DNA of 64,000 bases from Corythoichthys intestinalis (lineage: Eukaryota; Chordata; Actinopteri; Syngnathiformes; Syngnathidae), in the NCBI RefSeq assembly GCF_030265065.1, contig NC_080395.1, positions 53,225,001 through 53,289,000 of the forward strand, read 5' to 3'. The position numbers and the translations under genes were made by a program. This document shows, piece by piece, positions 1-12,833 of the stretch. The number at the start of each line of letters is the position of its first letter. Position 1 is the stretch's first letter. The notes beneath the pieces were generated by a model. It was not told the DNA's origin, searched no databases, and saw nothing but the letters and a program-made list of their open reading frames with translations.

Positions 1-3000
1 CTCAGGCAATTCAATGTGACTTTGTGCCTCCCTAAGAGATTTTCCGAATACCTGCTCAGATTCATTATCAGCAGCCTCAAAATGGGTGTGATGTTCCTTC
101 TCAAACATTAATCCCAGCTCCGAGTCACCTCTATTGTCAGGTTGTGTCTGACTGCAACTTACTGTCCTTGCATTAGCTTGGCGCATGTCCTTGTTCACTT
201 CACAGTTTTTTTCCCCCATGTTTTGTCTGTCAGATCCTTCCTTCACTTCATTAATAGCTGCTGCAAAGTGAAAAGCTTTATTTCTTTGTCCAATTATTTC
301 ATCCATATAATCAGAACCAATATCTAACAAGTCATCAGGTATATTTTTTCCTAAGGTGTTCTCCTTAAAATTGGATTTTTCTTCGACAAAATCTTTAATG
401 GCATCAAGCTCTGTCTCATCCTCTTCTGAACTACTGATGGCTATTTGTATCTCAGTAGCAGAGCTGCTGCTTAGAGTCTTTTGCGTCACTCCATCGTCAT
501 CCTCATCCAGAGCTTGTTGGATGGCGAGCAGACTTCGTGGAGAAATGCTACCTTCTCCGTCTTCCTGCTTCACATCTGAGGTGTCATTCATGGCGACCTG
601 AAGAGCATTCAGCGTGCGAGGCGAAGGGGGCGATGTGACATCAGACTCTTTACAGTCCCCTGAAAAGGAAACTTGCTTTTTATCTTCTTCCTCAGGGACC
701 GGACACCACAAGGGCTCCGGTTTGGCCACTCTCCTCTTTATAAAGCCTGATAGGGCATTCCCAGTCCAGGGTGCAGGGGTAGGTTGGTTCTCTGAGGGAA
801 TTTTACTTTTGGTAGAGCCTGTATTGCAGAAAAACAAAGCACAAAGTTTGAACTTGTTACATTTTTATATGGCTTCTGATTTTTTTCCGGAAAAATAATT
901 TAACCCGAATTTGGGTTCAATTGGACCCAGGTAACACTCCAAAGGAGAAAAATACTGTTAAAAATATATATAACTCATTGGCTGCCATTGATGGCGCTAG
1001 GGTGTAGCCATCCAATCCATTTTGAATGGGCGGGGCCAATAAACGAAGAGTCAAAACTGATTGGACATCAATGGCACTAAAAGATAGGTATCATGGCCAG
1101 TTCTCCCAGTATAAATGACTTGGACGTCTTACCTCCATCAATGACATGTAACGAGTTATATAGGTGTAATTAAAATCTACTTTAAAGTGATACTTGGGGT
1201 CGTAACCAGTGTATCTGTTTTTATTCATTTTAATTAATTTTGCTTTTATTAACATTGCATTATACAGTATATACTGTATTTATTTATAATTACTTAAAAA
1301 TAAAAAAATAAAATACTCCTTTAAAAATTATAATAACTGATATTTAAGTTCTTTTTTTAAATGACCAAAAATAGTCACTTGCCCTATAAAGAGTTAAAGG
1401 TCATAAGTGTCAACTTTTGGATAGCTGTATACTAGAGGTGTGCGAAATTTGAGAGTCTTAGATCATTCGCGATTTGGCTGTGGAAGATTCGAGAACGATT
1501 CACAAACATCCAAATTCCGTTTATTGGAAGATTCGAGAACGATTCACAAACATCCAAATTCCATTTATTGAAATATATCAAGTAAAGGGGAACTAAAACA
1601 CAGTCAGTGCGGTCTTCGGGACGCAACGGGAACGGACCGAGAGTAAACATCATGCTTGTCATTACCTGGGTAATGACAATGCTCAACTCATGGCTCTGGC
1701 TCAACTCATGCCACTAGATAAAAAAACCCAACAATACCTGACTGCTGCCGACAGCCGCTACAAACTACGTCCACATAATGCTACGGTAGATATCACATGT
1801 ATAAAGAACTAGATGCGTAATGGCAGACTCGGTGGTGTTAGCAGCACATGTATAGAAAGCTAGATGCAAAATGACAGACTTGCCGGCGTTAGTAAACAGC
1901 TGCCATCTTAAAGCAGTAGACTTCCCTGGAAGGCTGTTGTAGCGAACCATCCAAGCGAACCTAATTAACTTTTTGTCTAAAATACGCCTAAATCGGCAAA
2001 ATCTTGACTTGAATTTATTTTTAAAACAGTTTTAAAACTTTGACATGTCGAAAGTAGACAGAAGGGAAATTATGGAATAACGGGAGACATTTTAAGAACT
2101 TTAACGGTTGATTCACAACATTAAATTAATTGAATGTAGTTTAAAGCTGCTGACACAGAATGGGGACTTAAGTATTTGATTTACTGTTTTTAACTGTTAA
2201 CTTGATACTGAAATAGTCGTTTATTTAAGCCTGAGGAGTTTTTGTACAATTTCTGTAACTAATGTACAAAACATTAAACGCAGATATTAGCTGGGGGGGA
2301 CGGGGGCATCAATAATCGATTCATAATCGAATCGTAGCTTCTGAATCGTAATCTTAATCGAATCGTTAGGTGCCCAAATATTCCCACCTCTACTGTCTAC
2401 TGTTGTGACCACTCTCCCTGAAAGGGTTAATTGTTGTATTTGACTGGATGGGATGGTAATGCAATATCAGAAACCCCCTGTTCCATGACAAACAACTAAC
2501 ATTTTAGACGTTAATATGGCTTTTCGTATTTCTTGTCATTAAAATACAGAAAATGATGAATGTACTTGCCTTTAATGAGGATGTAGTGAGAGTTATCTTC
2601 TGAAACAAGTCGACGTGACTCAACATCATGACTCTGCTGCTCCTGTTCGTAGAACTGTGGTGCGCTGCCAGCACTGCGCTGATTCATCTCTTTTTCCACT
2701 CCCTCCAGACGTTGATTTAGCTTGTTTCTGTGCAGCAAGCCAGATAACTGGTACTGGGAGAAGTCTGTGGAGAGCTAGGATTGAATGAAGTTAAAAGTTA
2801 CGTGTGTGTCTTTGTAGCTGCGAAGACATGAAGACAGTGACTGAGGTACCTCGGGAGGTTTGTGGTAAAGGGTCCGACGCCTTTTTGAAAATTCCTTCAT
2901 GTCTTTGAGGATCTCATGCTTCATTTCCAGTGGCAGACATGCAAATTCTTCTGAGTTGATGTCCACAGAGTTTGGGTCCGCAAAATGTTCAGCCCCCTAG

Positions 3001-6000
3001 GGGATACAGTAGATATGACTCAACTTTATTTATGGAGCGCTATTAAAATACGAATACACCTTTTTTAAGTTGAGGCTGAGTGTTCATCTCAGTGATGAAA
3101 GTATTCTGAACAAATTTACACAAATTGGCAGCTACAAAAGCACATTTATAAGCGGGATTTAAAATATTTTTTTACCTCATACATCTCATCAACCACATCT
3201 TCAGACTCGTTCTCTTCCTCCCCCTCCTCTGAGCTGTGACAAATACGAATAATCAAGTTGGGAGAAAATCTTGAAAAAAAAATGTTGATGAAAGTAATTA
3301 CTAAATCATTGAATTAAAAGCAGTATTTAACCGGAAAAGAGACCATACATATTATTTTATCAATGGACATTGCAAATAATGGTATTATTAAGGGCTTTTT
3401 GGGAATTTGAAACATGTTTAGTCTGATTATCATGAAAGATGGATTTCACAATCTTATTAAGGGCTTTTTGGGAGTTTGAAACATGTTTAGTCTGATTATC
3501 ATGAAAGATGGATTTCACAATCTCTAATGCCTTTTGGAGGTATCTTCTTTTTTCACCCAAATGAGTTTTCCTAAGCTGGTTTGTTGTGTAAAACAAGGGA
3601 ATGTTGTCGATCTTTGTCAACATTGGGCTTTTGAGAATCTCGTGATTAACGGCTAATCGAATAAAATTTGACTTGTCTATTTGAGTACTACCTAGCGTCT
3701 TTGTGCGTTTAAGCGTCTTTGTGCGTTTTGAAAAGCGCTCTAGAAATAAAATGTATTATTATTACCTCAACCTAATATCATTCTAAGAAAATAGTAGGAA
3801 GTTGGAAGTATTAGCATGTTACTAAGTGTTTTTTTTTAGGTAGTGAGAAGTTGTTTAAAGAAACTAACAGAAGAAAATTCCGAGTAGGCAGGTATATTGT
3901 GACGGTATAATAACCTTAAGCCAAAATATCACGGTTTCACAGCATTGCAATAACAGCTCTAAAATGTGTTACTTTGAGATATCAGGATTTAAAAAAAAAT
4001 AAATGAATTTGAAAAAAAAAAAAAAAAACTTTTTTCTATTAAACAGGATTTCTGTTTTTCAAAAAAATATTAGCAAATTGGAACAAAGTAATGTTAAGTT
4101 ACCAACCCTAACCATATATTCTAAAAATAACAAAATAACTGAAATCTTCTAAATAAAATTAAAATAATGCAGTCCTTTAGGTGAGCCTAAACCAACAGCC
4201 ACATCTCAACACCATTACCATCAGAACAAAAATAATTTAATTATTTTCCATAAAAAGCATGTGTGTATGACTCATATCATGTTTACATTATATACTCTTT
4301 CTCAACACAGACAGTTGCCAGAGAGCAAAACACACCACGTTTTACACACGCTAGACACACTTAACACGTTGGAGTTACCGGTAACTCTCTTAGCTGGTAG
4401 GAAACATTCATGACAGTGTTTACTAACCAATAATTTTGTATAAATGCGAAATCATTTTGGAGGTATTGCCTCCTCAGCAGCCACCCTCCGCAAACATGTT
4501 TTACATTTCGGTTGGCCCTCTAAGCTGCGGCCGTCTGTAACCTCTCTGTAGCCGAAATATTCCTATACCAGCGAGTTTGTTCAGGAATTTAACATCCTCC
4601 AGCCACCGTGAAGCACAGCTGACTCACTGATACTGAGCAACAAACGGTGGGGGAGGGTTGAGCCATAGACTTCCTAATGTATTGATGGATCAGATGGTCA
4701 TGCACTGCACCTCGTATTCAAGTAGGGGGCCGCCCACATCAAGAGGAGCTATTTACAAGCACACGCACGTAGTGATCGAACACCGGATTTCTCTTGAAAA
4801 AGTACAAAAGCTGTACCGCATACAAACAGGAAGGATTGTCTCAGGAGTAATTTGTTCGAGGATTCAAGGTAACTATCATATTTTTCGTACCATGCATTAA
4901 TTTTGAAATGTTGTTAAAAAATCAATGGGAGAAATTAGCCGCTGCTGCATTGGCATCGTAGTTCGCAAGATTTACGTAAAAATAAATGCAAACTTGAACG
5001 TTTTTTTTGCTTTTAACCAAAAATCGAGTCTGTTTTACGTCCATATCTATGAAGAATTCGGGGATTTAAGCATTTATTCATAAAGATTTTCACCGGAAAA
5101 GCTGAGTTTACATCAGGCGGCCGCTAGCTACATTCACTAACAGACTAGCATTGTACTTAGACATATGTACGTAAAATAAACGCTAACTGCATCTAGACTG
5201 TTTTACGTCCTTATATATACACACACACACACACACATATACATATATATATATATATACACAGACACACACACACACACACACACATACATATATACAT
5301 ATACATATATATACATATACACACACATATATATACAGTGCCTTGCAAAAGTATTCGGCCCCCTTGAATCTTGCAACCTTTCGCCACATTTCAGGCTTCA
5401 AACATAAAGATATGAAATTTAATTTTTTTGTCAAGAATCAACAACAAGTGGGACACAATCGTGAAGTGGAACAACATTTATTGGATCATTTAAACTTTTT
5501 TAACAAATAAAAAACTGAAAAGTGGGGCGTGCAATATTATTCGGCCCTTTTACTTTCAGTGCAGCAAACTCACTCCAGAAGTTCAGTGAGGATCTCTGAA
5601 TGATCCAATGTTGTCCGATATGACCGATGATGATAAATAGAATCCACTTGTGTGTAATCAAGTCTCCGTATAAATGCACCTGCTCTGTGATAGTCTCAGG
5701 GTTCTGTTTAAAGTGCAGAGAGCATTATGAAAACCAAGGAACACACCAGGCAGGTCCGAGATACTGTTGTGGAGAAGTTTAAAGCCGGATTTGGATACAA
5801 AAAGATTTCCCAAGCTTTAAACATCTCAAGGAGCACTGTGCAAGCCATCATATTGAAATGGAAGGAGCATCAGACCACTGCAAATCTACCAAGACCCGGC
5901 CGTCCTTCCAAACTTTCTTCTCAAACAAGGAGAAAACTGATCAGAGATGCAGCCAAGAGGCCCATGATGACTCTGGATGAACTGCAGAGATCTACAGCTG

Positions 6001-8145
6001 AGGTGGGAGAGTCTGTCCATAGGACAACAATCAGTCGTACACTGCACAAATCTGGCCTTTATGGAAGAGTGGCAAGAAGAAAGCCATTTCTCAAAGATAT
6101 CCATAAAAAGTCTCGTTTAAAGTTTGCCACAAGCCACCTGGGAGACACACCAAACATGGTCTGGTCAGATGAAACGAAAATTGAACTTTTTGGCCACAAT
6201 GCAAAACGATATGTTTGGCGTAAAAGCAACACAGCTCATCACCCTGAACACACCATCCCCACTGTCAAACATGGTGGTGGCAGCATCATGGTTTGGGCCT
6301 GCTTTTCTTCAGCAGGGACAGGGAAGATGGTTAAAAATGACTGGAAGATGGATGCAGCCAAATACAGGAACATTCTGGAAGAAAACCTGTTGGTATCTGC
6401 ACAACACCTGAGACTGGGATGGAGATTTATCTTCCAACAGGACAATGATCCAAAACATAAAGCCAAATCTACAATGGAATGGTTCAAAAATAAACGTATC
6501 CAGGTGTTAGAATGGCCAAGTCAAAGTCCAGACCTGAATCCAATCGAGAATCTGTGGAAAAAGCTGAAGACTGCTGTTCACAAACACTTTCCATCCAACC
6601 TCACTGAGCTCAAGCTGTTTTGCAAGGAAGAATGGGCAAGAATGTCAGTCTCTCGATGTGCAAAACTGATAGAAACATACCCCAAGCGACTTGCAGCTGT
6701 AATTGGAGCAAAAGGTGGCGCTACAAAGTATTAACGCAAGGGGGCCGAATAATATTGCACGCCCCACTTTTCAGTTTTTTATTTGTTAAAAAAGTTTAAA
6801 TTATCCAATAAATTTTGTTCCACTTCATGATTGTGTCCCACTTGTTGTTGATTCTTGACAACAAAATTAAAATTTTATATCTTTATGTTTGAAGCCTGAA
6901 ATGTGGCGAAAGGTTGCAAGGTTCAAGGGGGCCGAATACTTTTGCAAGGCACTGTATATATATGTATATATAATTCGGGGATTTAAATGGTTAAATGGTG
7001 TTACACTTATATAGCGCTTTTCCACCTTTCAAGGCGCTCAAAGAGCATTTATTCACAAGAATTTTCAACGAAAAAAACTCCTTTCTGTGATTCCACTCGG
7101 TCAGCTTTGACGGCCTCGCCAACAATGCAGGTCCCCTATTTATCGGCCCCGCGACCCGTCAATACATTATGAAGTCTATGGTTGAACATTACAGCTGCAA
7201 GCGAGCGATTTCTCTATGCATTTTTGGGACATAAAAAATAGCTAATGCCTTAGGGACGGTATGACGAAAAAATTTTGCGGTTTTGAAACCTTGACGTTTT
7301 CATACCACGGTATACCTTGAAACTGGTAATCGGCACATGTCTAATTTAGAGTCTCTATACCTGCTTCTCTCTTCATCTGCCTGTGGCAGGGCAGGTAGAA
7401 CATACATGTCATCCACCTCATTTCTCTTCACACTTGACAGGCTAGGAAGAGGATCCTTACTGAGGAAGAGAAAACAAGTATAAACGACTAGCATACATTA
7501 ATTGGTTCAGCTGTTGACTCTTGACACAATGCAGTATCAAGTGCCAAGAGCTACTGTGCTCACCTGTCATCTCCAAGCACAGCTTTGATAGCTTGCCTCT
7601 TCAGGAATGTCCTGAGGAGTTTCTCATTTGTCTTTTTGGACTCTTGGCTTAACTCTTCCTTCCTCTGCCTCCTCAGGGCCTATAGACAAATCCATATTAG
7701 AAATATAATCGGGATGCAATTATGTCTATTAGTAAGTTTTTTTTTTTTTTTTTTTTTTAATTTACCAGTGTTTGTTTCTTTAGCAGTGGAGCATCGCCAT
7801 CAAAGACAAACACTGGACGGATGCGGAAAAACAGCAGCTTGCAGATGCGGTGGAAGAGAGTTAGAAGATGGGCGTTCTGGACACTGTTGCCTTCACGGTC
7901 TCGCACCCCCTTTACAGCCTGATTCAGCCATATACTGATATCTGTTGATGCTAGGTTAAGGTTCGTGTTTGAGAGACCAGAGTTAAATACAACAGAGAGA
8001 GAGAACGTTGAATTGATGCGATATAAACAATGGATCAGATCCCCCGAGTTAGGATACCAACAGCAAGGATTTTACCCTCCAAAGTTTCTGGATTAATGGG
8101 TTTTCCTGTGCTCTCCAGCAGCCGCCAAAGACCGTGCACTCCCAT
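1..8145 (-). CDS. ERCC5: ERCC5 (XPG) DNA repair endonuclease, 5' portion
   Basis: This is the structure-specific endonuclease that makes the 3' incision in nucleotide excision repair and works in the nucleus with TFIIH. Eight exons are visible: 8145-8058, 7941-7766, 7679-7564, 7459-7361, 3233-3176, 2996-2850, 2774-2570 and 818-1. Together they encode 569 codons in unbroken phase, and the gene continues beyond the left edge. The start [16 protein letters not shown] is the invariant XPG N-terminus. The N nuclease domain covers roughly residues 1-95, with metal-binding Asp30 (LAVDISIW) and Asp77 (VFVFDGDAP). A conserved stretch [20 protein letters not shown] follows. Exon 8 encodes the acidic spacer, with two SPRTL/SPRSL-type motifs near residues 360-400. 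The I-domain and PCNA-binding end lie outside the window. Intron 7 begins with GC (see findings). Intron 4 is 4.1 kb and filled with nested transposons. Identification is very secure; the short exon 5 rests on phase and splice signals. Confidence 0.97.
971..1160. repeat. Palindromic interspersed repeat, copy a (ERCC5 intron 7)
   Basis: It begins TAACTCATTGGCTGCCATTG and ends with an inverted version (ATCAATGACATGTAACGAGT). Three relatives lie at 45283-45415, 58808-58976 and 61382-61507. It has no coding capacity and looks like a small fold-back, MITE-like element. Confidence 0.6.
1433..2392. mobile_element. hAT-like non-autonomous element with 8-bp duplication
   Basis: The ends are TAGAGGTG and CACCTCTA. 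The flanks are CTGTATAC (1425-1432) and CTGTCTAC (2393-2400), an 8-bp target duplication with one mismatch. An internal segment of about 45 bp is tandemly doubled between about 1480 and 1570. No transposase is visible. The element sits in ERCC5 intron 7. Confidence 0.75.
3387..3523. repeat. Two-copy tandem repeat, 69-bp unit
   Basis: Two nearly identical 69-bp units sit in ERCC5 intron 4, each starting ATTAAGGGCTTTTTGGG. They differ by about one base, so the duplication is recent. The open frame across it is a by-product of the repeat. Confidence 0.85.
5215..5335. repeat. CA/TA compound microsatellite
   Basis: Alternating runs of (AC)n and (AT)n lie directly beside the left end of the Tc1 element, which used a TA within this tract as its target. 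Confidence 0.95.
5336..6954 (+). mobile_element. Tc1-like DNA transposon, copy 1
   Basis: The element is 1619 bp and ends in CAGTGCCTTGCAAAAGTATT and its inverted partner, flanked by TA on each side (5334-5335 and 6955-6956). Long inverted repeats of roughly 200 bp enclose one open reading frame. A very similar copy lies at 31757-33384. It is inserted into element Z within ERCC5 intron 4, on the strand opposite to ERCC5. Confidence 0.97.
5727..6734 (+). CDS. Tc1-like transposase, open frame
   Basis: The frame codes for 335 residues without interruption. The N-terminal part (about 1-115) has paired-type helix-turn-helix DNA-binding segments and the [13 protein letters not shown] linker. The DDE catalytic domain follows, with Asp148 (VWSDET), Asp239 (FQQDNDPKH) and Glu274 (NPIENLW); spacings of 91 and 35 match the Tc1 family. 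Compared with the copy at 32148-33165 it lacks 12 nucleotides, turning [11 protein letters not shown] into NMVWSDE, so four residues are missing just before the first catalytic Asp. This probably harms activity, but the frame is otherwise complete. It would cut and paste its own element using the inverted repeats. It is not a host gene. Confidence 0.95.
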   Translation: MKTKEHTRQVRDTVVEKFKAGFGYKKISQALNISRSTVQAIILKWKEHQTTANLPRPGRPSKLSSQTRRKLIRDAAKRPMMTLDELQRSTAEVGESVHRTTISRTLHKSGLYGRVARRKPFLKDIHKKSRLKFATSHLGDTPNMVWSDETKIELFGHNAKRYVWRKSNTAHHPEHTIPTVKHGGGSIMVWACFSSAGTGKMVKNDWKMDAAKYRNILEENLLVSAQHLRLGWRFIFQQDNDPKHKAKSTMEWFKNKRIQVLEWPSQSPDLNPIENLWKKLKTAVHKHFPSNLTELKLFCKEEWARMSVSRCAKLIETYPKRLAAVIGAKGGATKY

Positions 8146-8917
8146 GACTAAATTTAAAATAAGGGAGTTAGTTTAACAATACAAAAGCCAGATTGACAGA
8201 GGAATAAACTTCATGTTACTTGGGTAACAGCAGTGTTATCCGTGAAGCAAACAATGGCAGTTGAAAGGTTCCGCATAAGTGGTGTGATGTGGTAGACTAT
8301 TTATCCCTGGTTTTTACTTGCAAGGTGATTCCGGAAAAATATATTCAAATTTCCCTACGATAAACTCTCAAAAAAGACGTTTTACATATTTCTATAATGT
8401 CTTTTTCAATATTTTGACGATTTGAAAAATAAAATACAGTCTGAAAACTATGGAAAAAACGACTTGCCTGAGAAATTCAATCGACTTTTCCCGTGCAGTT
8501 GCCTTGTGCCAACTGTATCCGGTAACATAATAAATAGCTCTAAACTACAGGACCATTTTCAAGTATGTGGTATGTAAGCTAAATACTACCCGAACATTTT
8601 AAGTATAATTGAAGTAAAAGGGTTAAATTATTGGGACTCATTTCCATTATGGGGGCGTTTTGCCTTGCGTAGTTCAGAAAATCGGCTAGCCTCAAACTTA
8701 GCCTCGTAGGGGAGTAGCCTTCTCCATCTGATTACTTTATCAGCCTCACTATAGTTAAACGTGACTATTGATTGCTTTATTGGAGGCGCAACCACGATTG
8801 TGGCATAACTAGCCGCATTTTCTTTTCTCCCACATTAGAGGACTATCCGAAGAGTGCAACTTGGAATCCAGTAGCCGTCGATTATTTCGCCACTAGTTCA
8901 ATAGAACGACCACCATC
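8146..8917. promoter_or_regulatory. Probable bidirectional promoter of ERCC5 and BLZF1
   Basis: ERCC5 starts leftward at 8145 and BLZF1 rightward at 8918, so both 5' UTRs and promoters must fit within 772 bases or use upstream exons. No clear TATA box or GC-rich island is evident by eye. The assignment rests on gene geometry only. Confidence 0.55.
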
Positions 8918-11900
8918 ATGACTGCTGTTGTTAGGGGTATGTATCATCCTCACAACCTGAGAGTATCTTACTGTAAACTAATGATTTTGTTGAATGAAAA
9001 ACGCTTTTGTTGCTTGGCCAGATCTATTTGCAACCCAACAGCTAGGCAGCATTGACCTACCATTAAAAACAGCTTTGCTACTGTGTCTCAGCATGTTACA
9101 CTTTTGTTAAGGACTCTTAATATCTACATATACTGTATGTACAATACATAGCCTACTACTAATTGCTCTAACTGACATGGGCACATTTGAGAGCCTTTTT
9201 GACAGTTATCCTGTAATTCCAGATTCTGCCCGAGTCCCAGTAAGAGTTGCTGGTGATGGCATGGAAACAGAGAAAACGCCATCTACCTTAGAAGTCAGTA
9301 CAGATACGCTGCCTTCAGGTCTGGCAGCCGTTCCTGTCAAGGCAGCAAGCCCCAAACACAACCCCAAGTCTTCCATTCCTCCTCCCCCTATTGCCCCACA
9401 ACCTCTTGGTGTGCTCCATCTGGGCAAGGTGAGTAGGGAGGCCTGCACGGAGGTTGAGGCCGTAAGAATCATCATTCCCAGAGCTGCCATAAGCAGGAAT
9501 AGCAGGGTAACTGAGGCGAAGGGAGACTCTGGACATCAGGTGGAAGAGCGAAGTTCATCCCCGCAGCCATCGGTGGATGATTGGCGAGGACAGCTAGAGA
9601 AGCTTCAGAACTCTGAACGCAGGCTGCTACAAGACAAGGAAGGTCTTTCCAATCAACTGCGTGTGCAGACAGAGGCAAGAGCCAAATGAAGCAGATAAAC
9701 ATTTGTAACGGACTATACTTTGGGTTTACACAGGCACACTTTTTGCTATATCACTAGGTGAACCGCGAGCTCAAGAAACTTCTGGTGGCATCCATGGGTG
9801 ATGACCTTCAGTACCAATTTGAGCGTCTTGCGCGTGAGAAGAATCATCTGAATTTGGAGAACGAGGCTTTGGGTCGAACTTTGTCACATACAGCGGAGCA
9901 ACTGGAGCGTATGAGTATACAGTGTGATGTCTGGAGGAGCAAGTTCCTGGCCAGCAGGTATAAAAAAACAGACATTCATACGATTTTATTTCATGTCACT
10001 AAAAGCTATATTTAAGTTGAACTCAAACTTTGCGATTGTAACCTGATTTTTGCCCGAAAGACATTGTGGACAAATGTTGCCTGTTGTGGCTGACATCTTG
10101 AGTTTGGAGGTGGCGATCACCTCATGTACTGAGGCTTATTCAAAGATCTGGCCTCGTGACGACGAGACAGAAACTCTCGTGGGTTAGAACTTCTGCTTGT
10201 CTTCCCGCAGAATGTGACATGTCACATGGTCCATTTGCTTCTCTGATTTGTTGCTGAATATTCAACAATAGTGTCACTTCATGACTGCCGCACTGTCCTT
10301 TTTTTTTTTTTGTGTCAGTGCGGATGTCAGCAGTGCTTGACAAATAATCATTGTTACTGTGAACCAGGACCCACGTTTAAGTCCCATGGTCCTACATGCC
10401 CACAAACTGCCCCGCACCCCACCCGCCTCGTTAGCCATAGCTTGTGGAGAAAAAGATACGTTTTAATAGGTCTTTTGAAGAAGACAGAAAATACTTATAG
10501 GCTGAATCAGCTGTCAGTTTGCAGTTTGGATGGTGCTGCAAATGCATGTCATTGGACAGAACACCCATGACAAAATCACAGTTGGCAATTGGCAAAATTG
10601 TCAAGTACACTGTTTAATTTTTGTGATTCCTTTAATTTTTGCGAGTAGTATATTTAATCTCATTCAGGGAAAATGGAAGACTATAGGCAGTAATATAGGG
10701 CCTATCTAATCATGTTCTTTGAATGACCAATTCCCACCCCATATTTCCCTTTGATCTACATACAGAGTCATGGCAGAAGAGCTGACAAATTCCAGAACAG
10801 CTCTGCAGCGTCAGACCAGAGAGGCACAAGTAGCCATTCAGGACCTATTGTTGGAAAGAGAGGAGTTCTCAAGGGAAATGGTGCTCACTCACAGGTAAAC
10901 ATATACACTCATTTAGGGGCTCCGTTAATCATAATTATCTAATAAATAAAGCAGTGTGTGTTGTTTCTGCTATATACTGTATTTTTCGGACCATAAGACA
11001 TTCTTAAAATCCCTTTTACGCCCATAAATTGACAGTGCATCTTATTATCCGCATGAACTAGCAGTATGGCAGATAAAACATACTTTCCTTAAAGATGCAG
11101 CTGTAATGTAGTAATAGTAAAAGAACACCATAAAGGCGTTGATGTACAATCACTTTTCCATCACTGTGGACAGTATGGCGACCAACATGGAGAAAAATGA
11201 GAGTGGCCGTTTTAATGTTTCGCACTGCTTGTGCCCCAGACACAGAACAACCCCAAGAGACAGCACCCATATTGAACAGAAAATAAAAGAACATAACTCA
11301 CAGTCATGGTTGCACACAACTACACATGAACCATTGCGGCTGTAACACAAATAGTAAATAACAATTGTTACAATATGAATATCTTGCTGAAATGAATCTA
11401 TTAGTAATATTAGAGAAAATTGTACATTTTTTTGAAAATACAGCGTCTTTTTGTGGAGTACTCAAAGCCACAACGTATCATCACAGCACATTTCAATTTG
11501 TACATGAAACCATACAGTTTGAAAGCCAATTGCAACATTGCAATTGCAAGAGGCTAGCTTTTGCCCAAAAGATGGCGCTGTCGCCTCCACAATCAGGTCG
11601 CATTTTCTATGCTAATTTTTGAGTTTCGAATTAATTTTCCGCACTAAATGGAGGCCTACAGTGGTCAAACACGTCTAAGAACACTCCAAGACATAAAATG
11701 TGTAAAATATCGTGAAAATCCGCCCAGCTATTTCGGAGTTTATAGAGAACGGACACGCACACACACAGACAGACAAAGTTAAATTTATATATAAGTATAG
11801 ATAGAGCTTTTGGTTGCGCTGGATGACCTCTAACCCTTTGTTTGATCATAACTGCATTATACTGGTCCAGAAAAGTACTCGAGACACACATTCATCATGC

Positions 11901-12800
11901 CCGTAAAAACCAGTAAAACGAATAATAAATAAATAAAAAACAATGGCAATAAATAAAGGACAAATGCAGTACATTAATGCACTAATGCGACTTATAATCA
12001 GATGAACCTTACATATGAAATATAGGGTATATAAATTCTGTTGTAACATTGACATACTACTGTTCTCCCTATTTTTCTCGGGTTGCTTGAAAAACTTATC
12101 CACTGTAGATGACTGAAGAACTTGCCTATTCAGTGTTTCCCATAGGATTTTTTGAAACTGTGGTGGTGGGCTGCATCGGAGTCGGACCGCCTCACCATGT
12201 CGTGCCACGGCTATTTTTTTTTTTCTTCATTATTTTTTCCCCCCAAGAAGAACCATAACAAAAATATATTTGAAATATTTCATTAGCTAGGCTAATGTTA
12301 TAGCTCTCAGCTACGGTACATGTATGTAAAATGCGTAGCTGATTACAGCTACGTTACCCTATGTAATAATGCGACTTTTTTTCTCGTAGCAATAGTACGA
12401 CTTACATCTCGTAGTGACTCAGGGTTGGCAACCCAAACTGTTGAAAGAGCCATATTTGACCCCCCCCCCCCCCCAAAAAAAAAAAAACTGATACAGTATG
12501 TCTGGAGCAGCAAAAAATTCAAAGCCTTGTACAAGCCTTATAATTATCAATACTAGCTATATTAGCCTACTATAAAAATGACTAAGTTGGCTAGAAATAC
12601 ATAATTAGCCTTCATGATTAAATGTTTATTTTCCCTGCAGTGGATCCTATAGCGCACCACGTGACTACTCTGTTGAACGATGCCACCACAAGTTTAACTT
12701 CATTACAATATTAATGAATTGAAAGAATGTTTGTGTCATGTTTGTCCTCCTAGAAATCCTATTAAAACAAAAAATATATTTCCCTCCCCCATCTTTTTCC

Positions 12801-12833
<33 letters not shown>

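Larger units (their letters stand above)
4664..7180. mobile_element. Element Z, copy 1, interrupted by a Tc1 element
   Basis: It starts CATAGACTTCCTAATG and ends CATTATGAAGTCTATG. The flanks are GTTGAGC (4657-4663) and GTTGAAC (7181-7187), a 7-bp duplication with one mismatch. The interior carries repeated modules of the type AATTCGGGGATTTAAGCATT, shared with copies at 55756-56510 and about 33410-34220. No transposase reading frame was found apart from the inserted Tc1. Confidence 0.75.
3888..7323. mobile_element. Outer element of the ERCC5 intron 4 nest
   Basis: Imperfect inverted ends are seen: GGTATATTGTGACGGTAT near 3890 and the reverse complement of GGTATACCGTGGTATG near 7300. The middle is occupied by element Z (4664-7180), which itself holds a Tc1. 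Exact ends and target duplication could not be fixed. DNA from 3524 to 3887 shows nothing recognisable. Confidence 0.45.
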
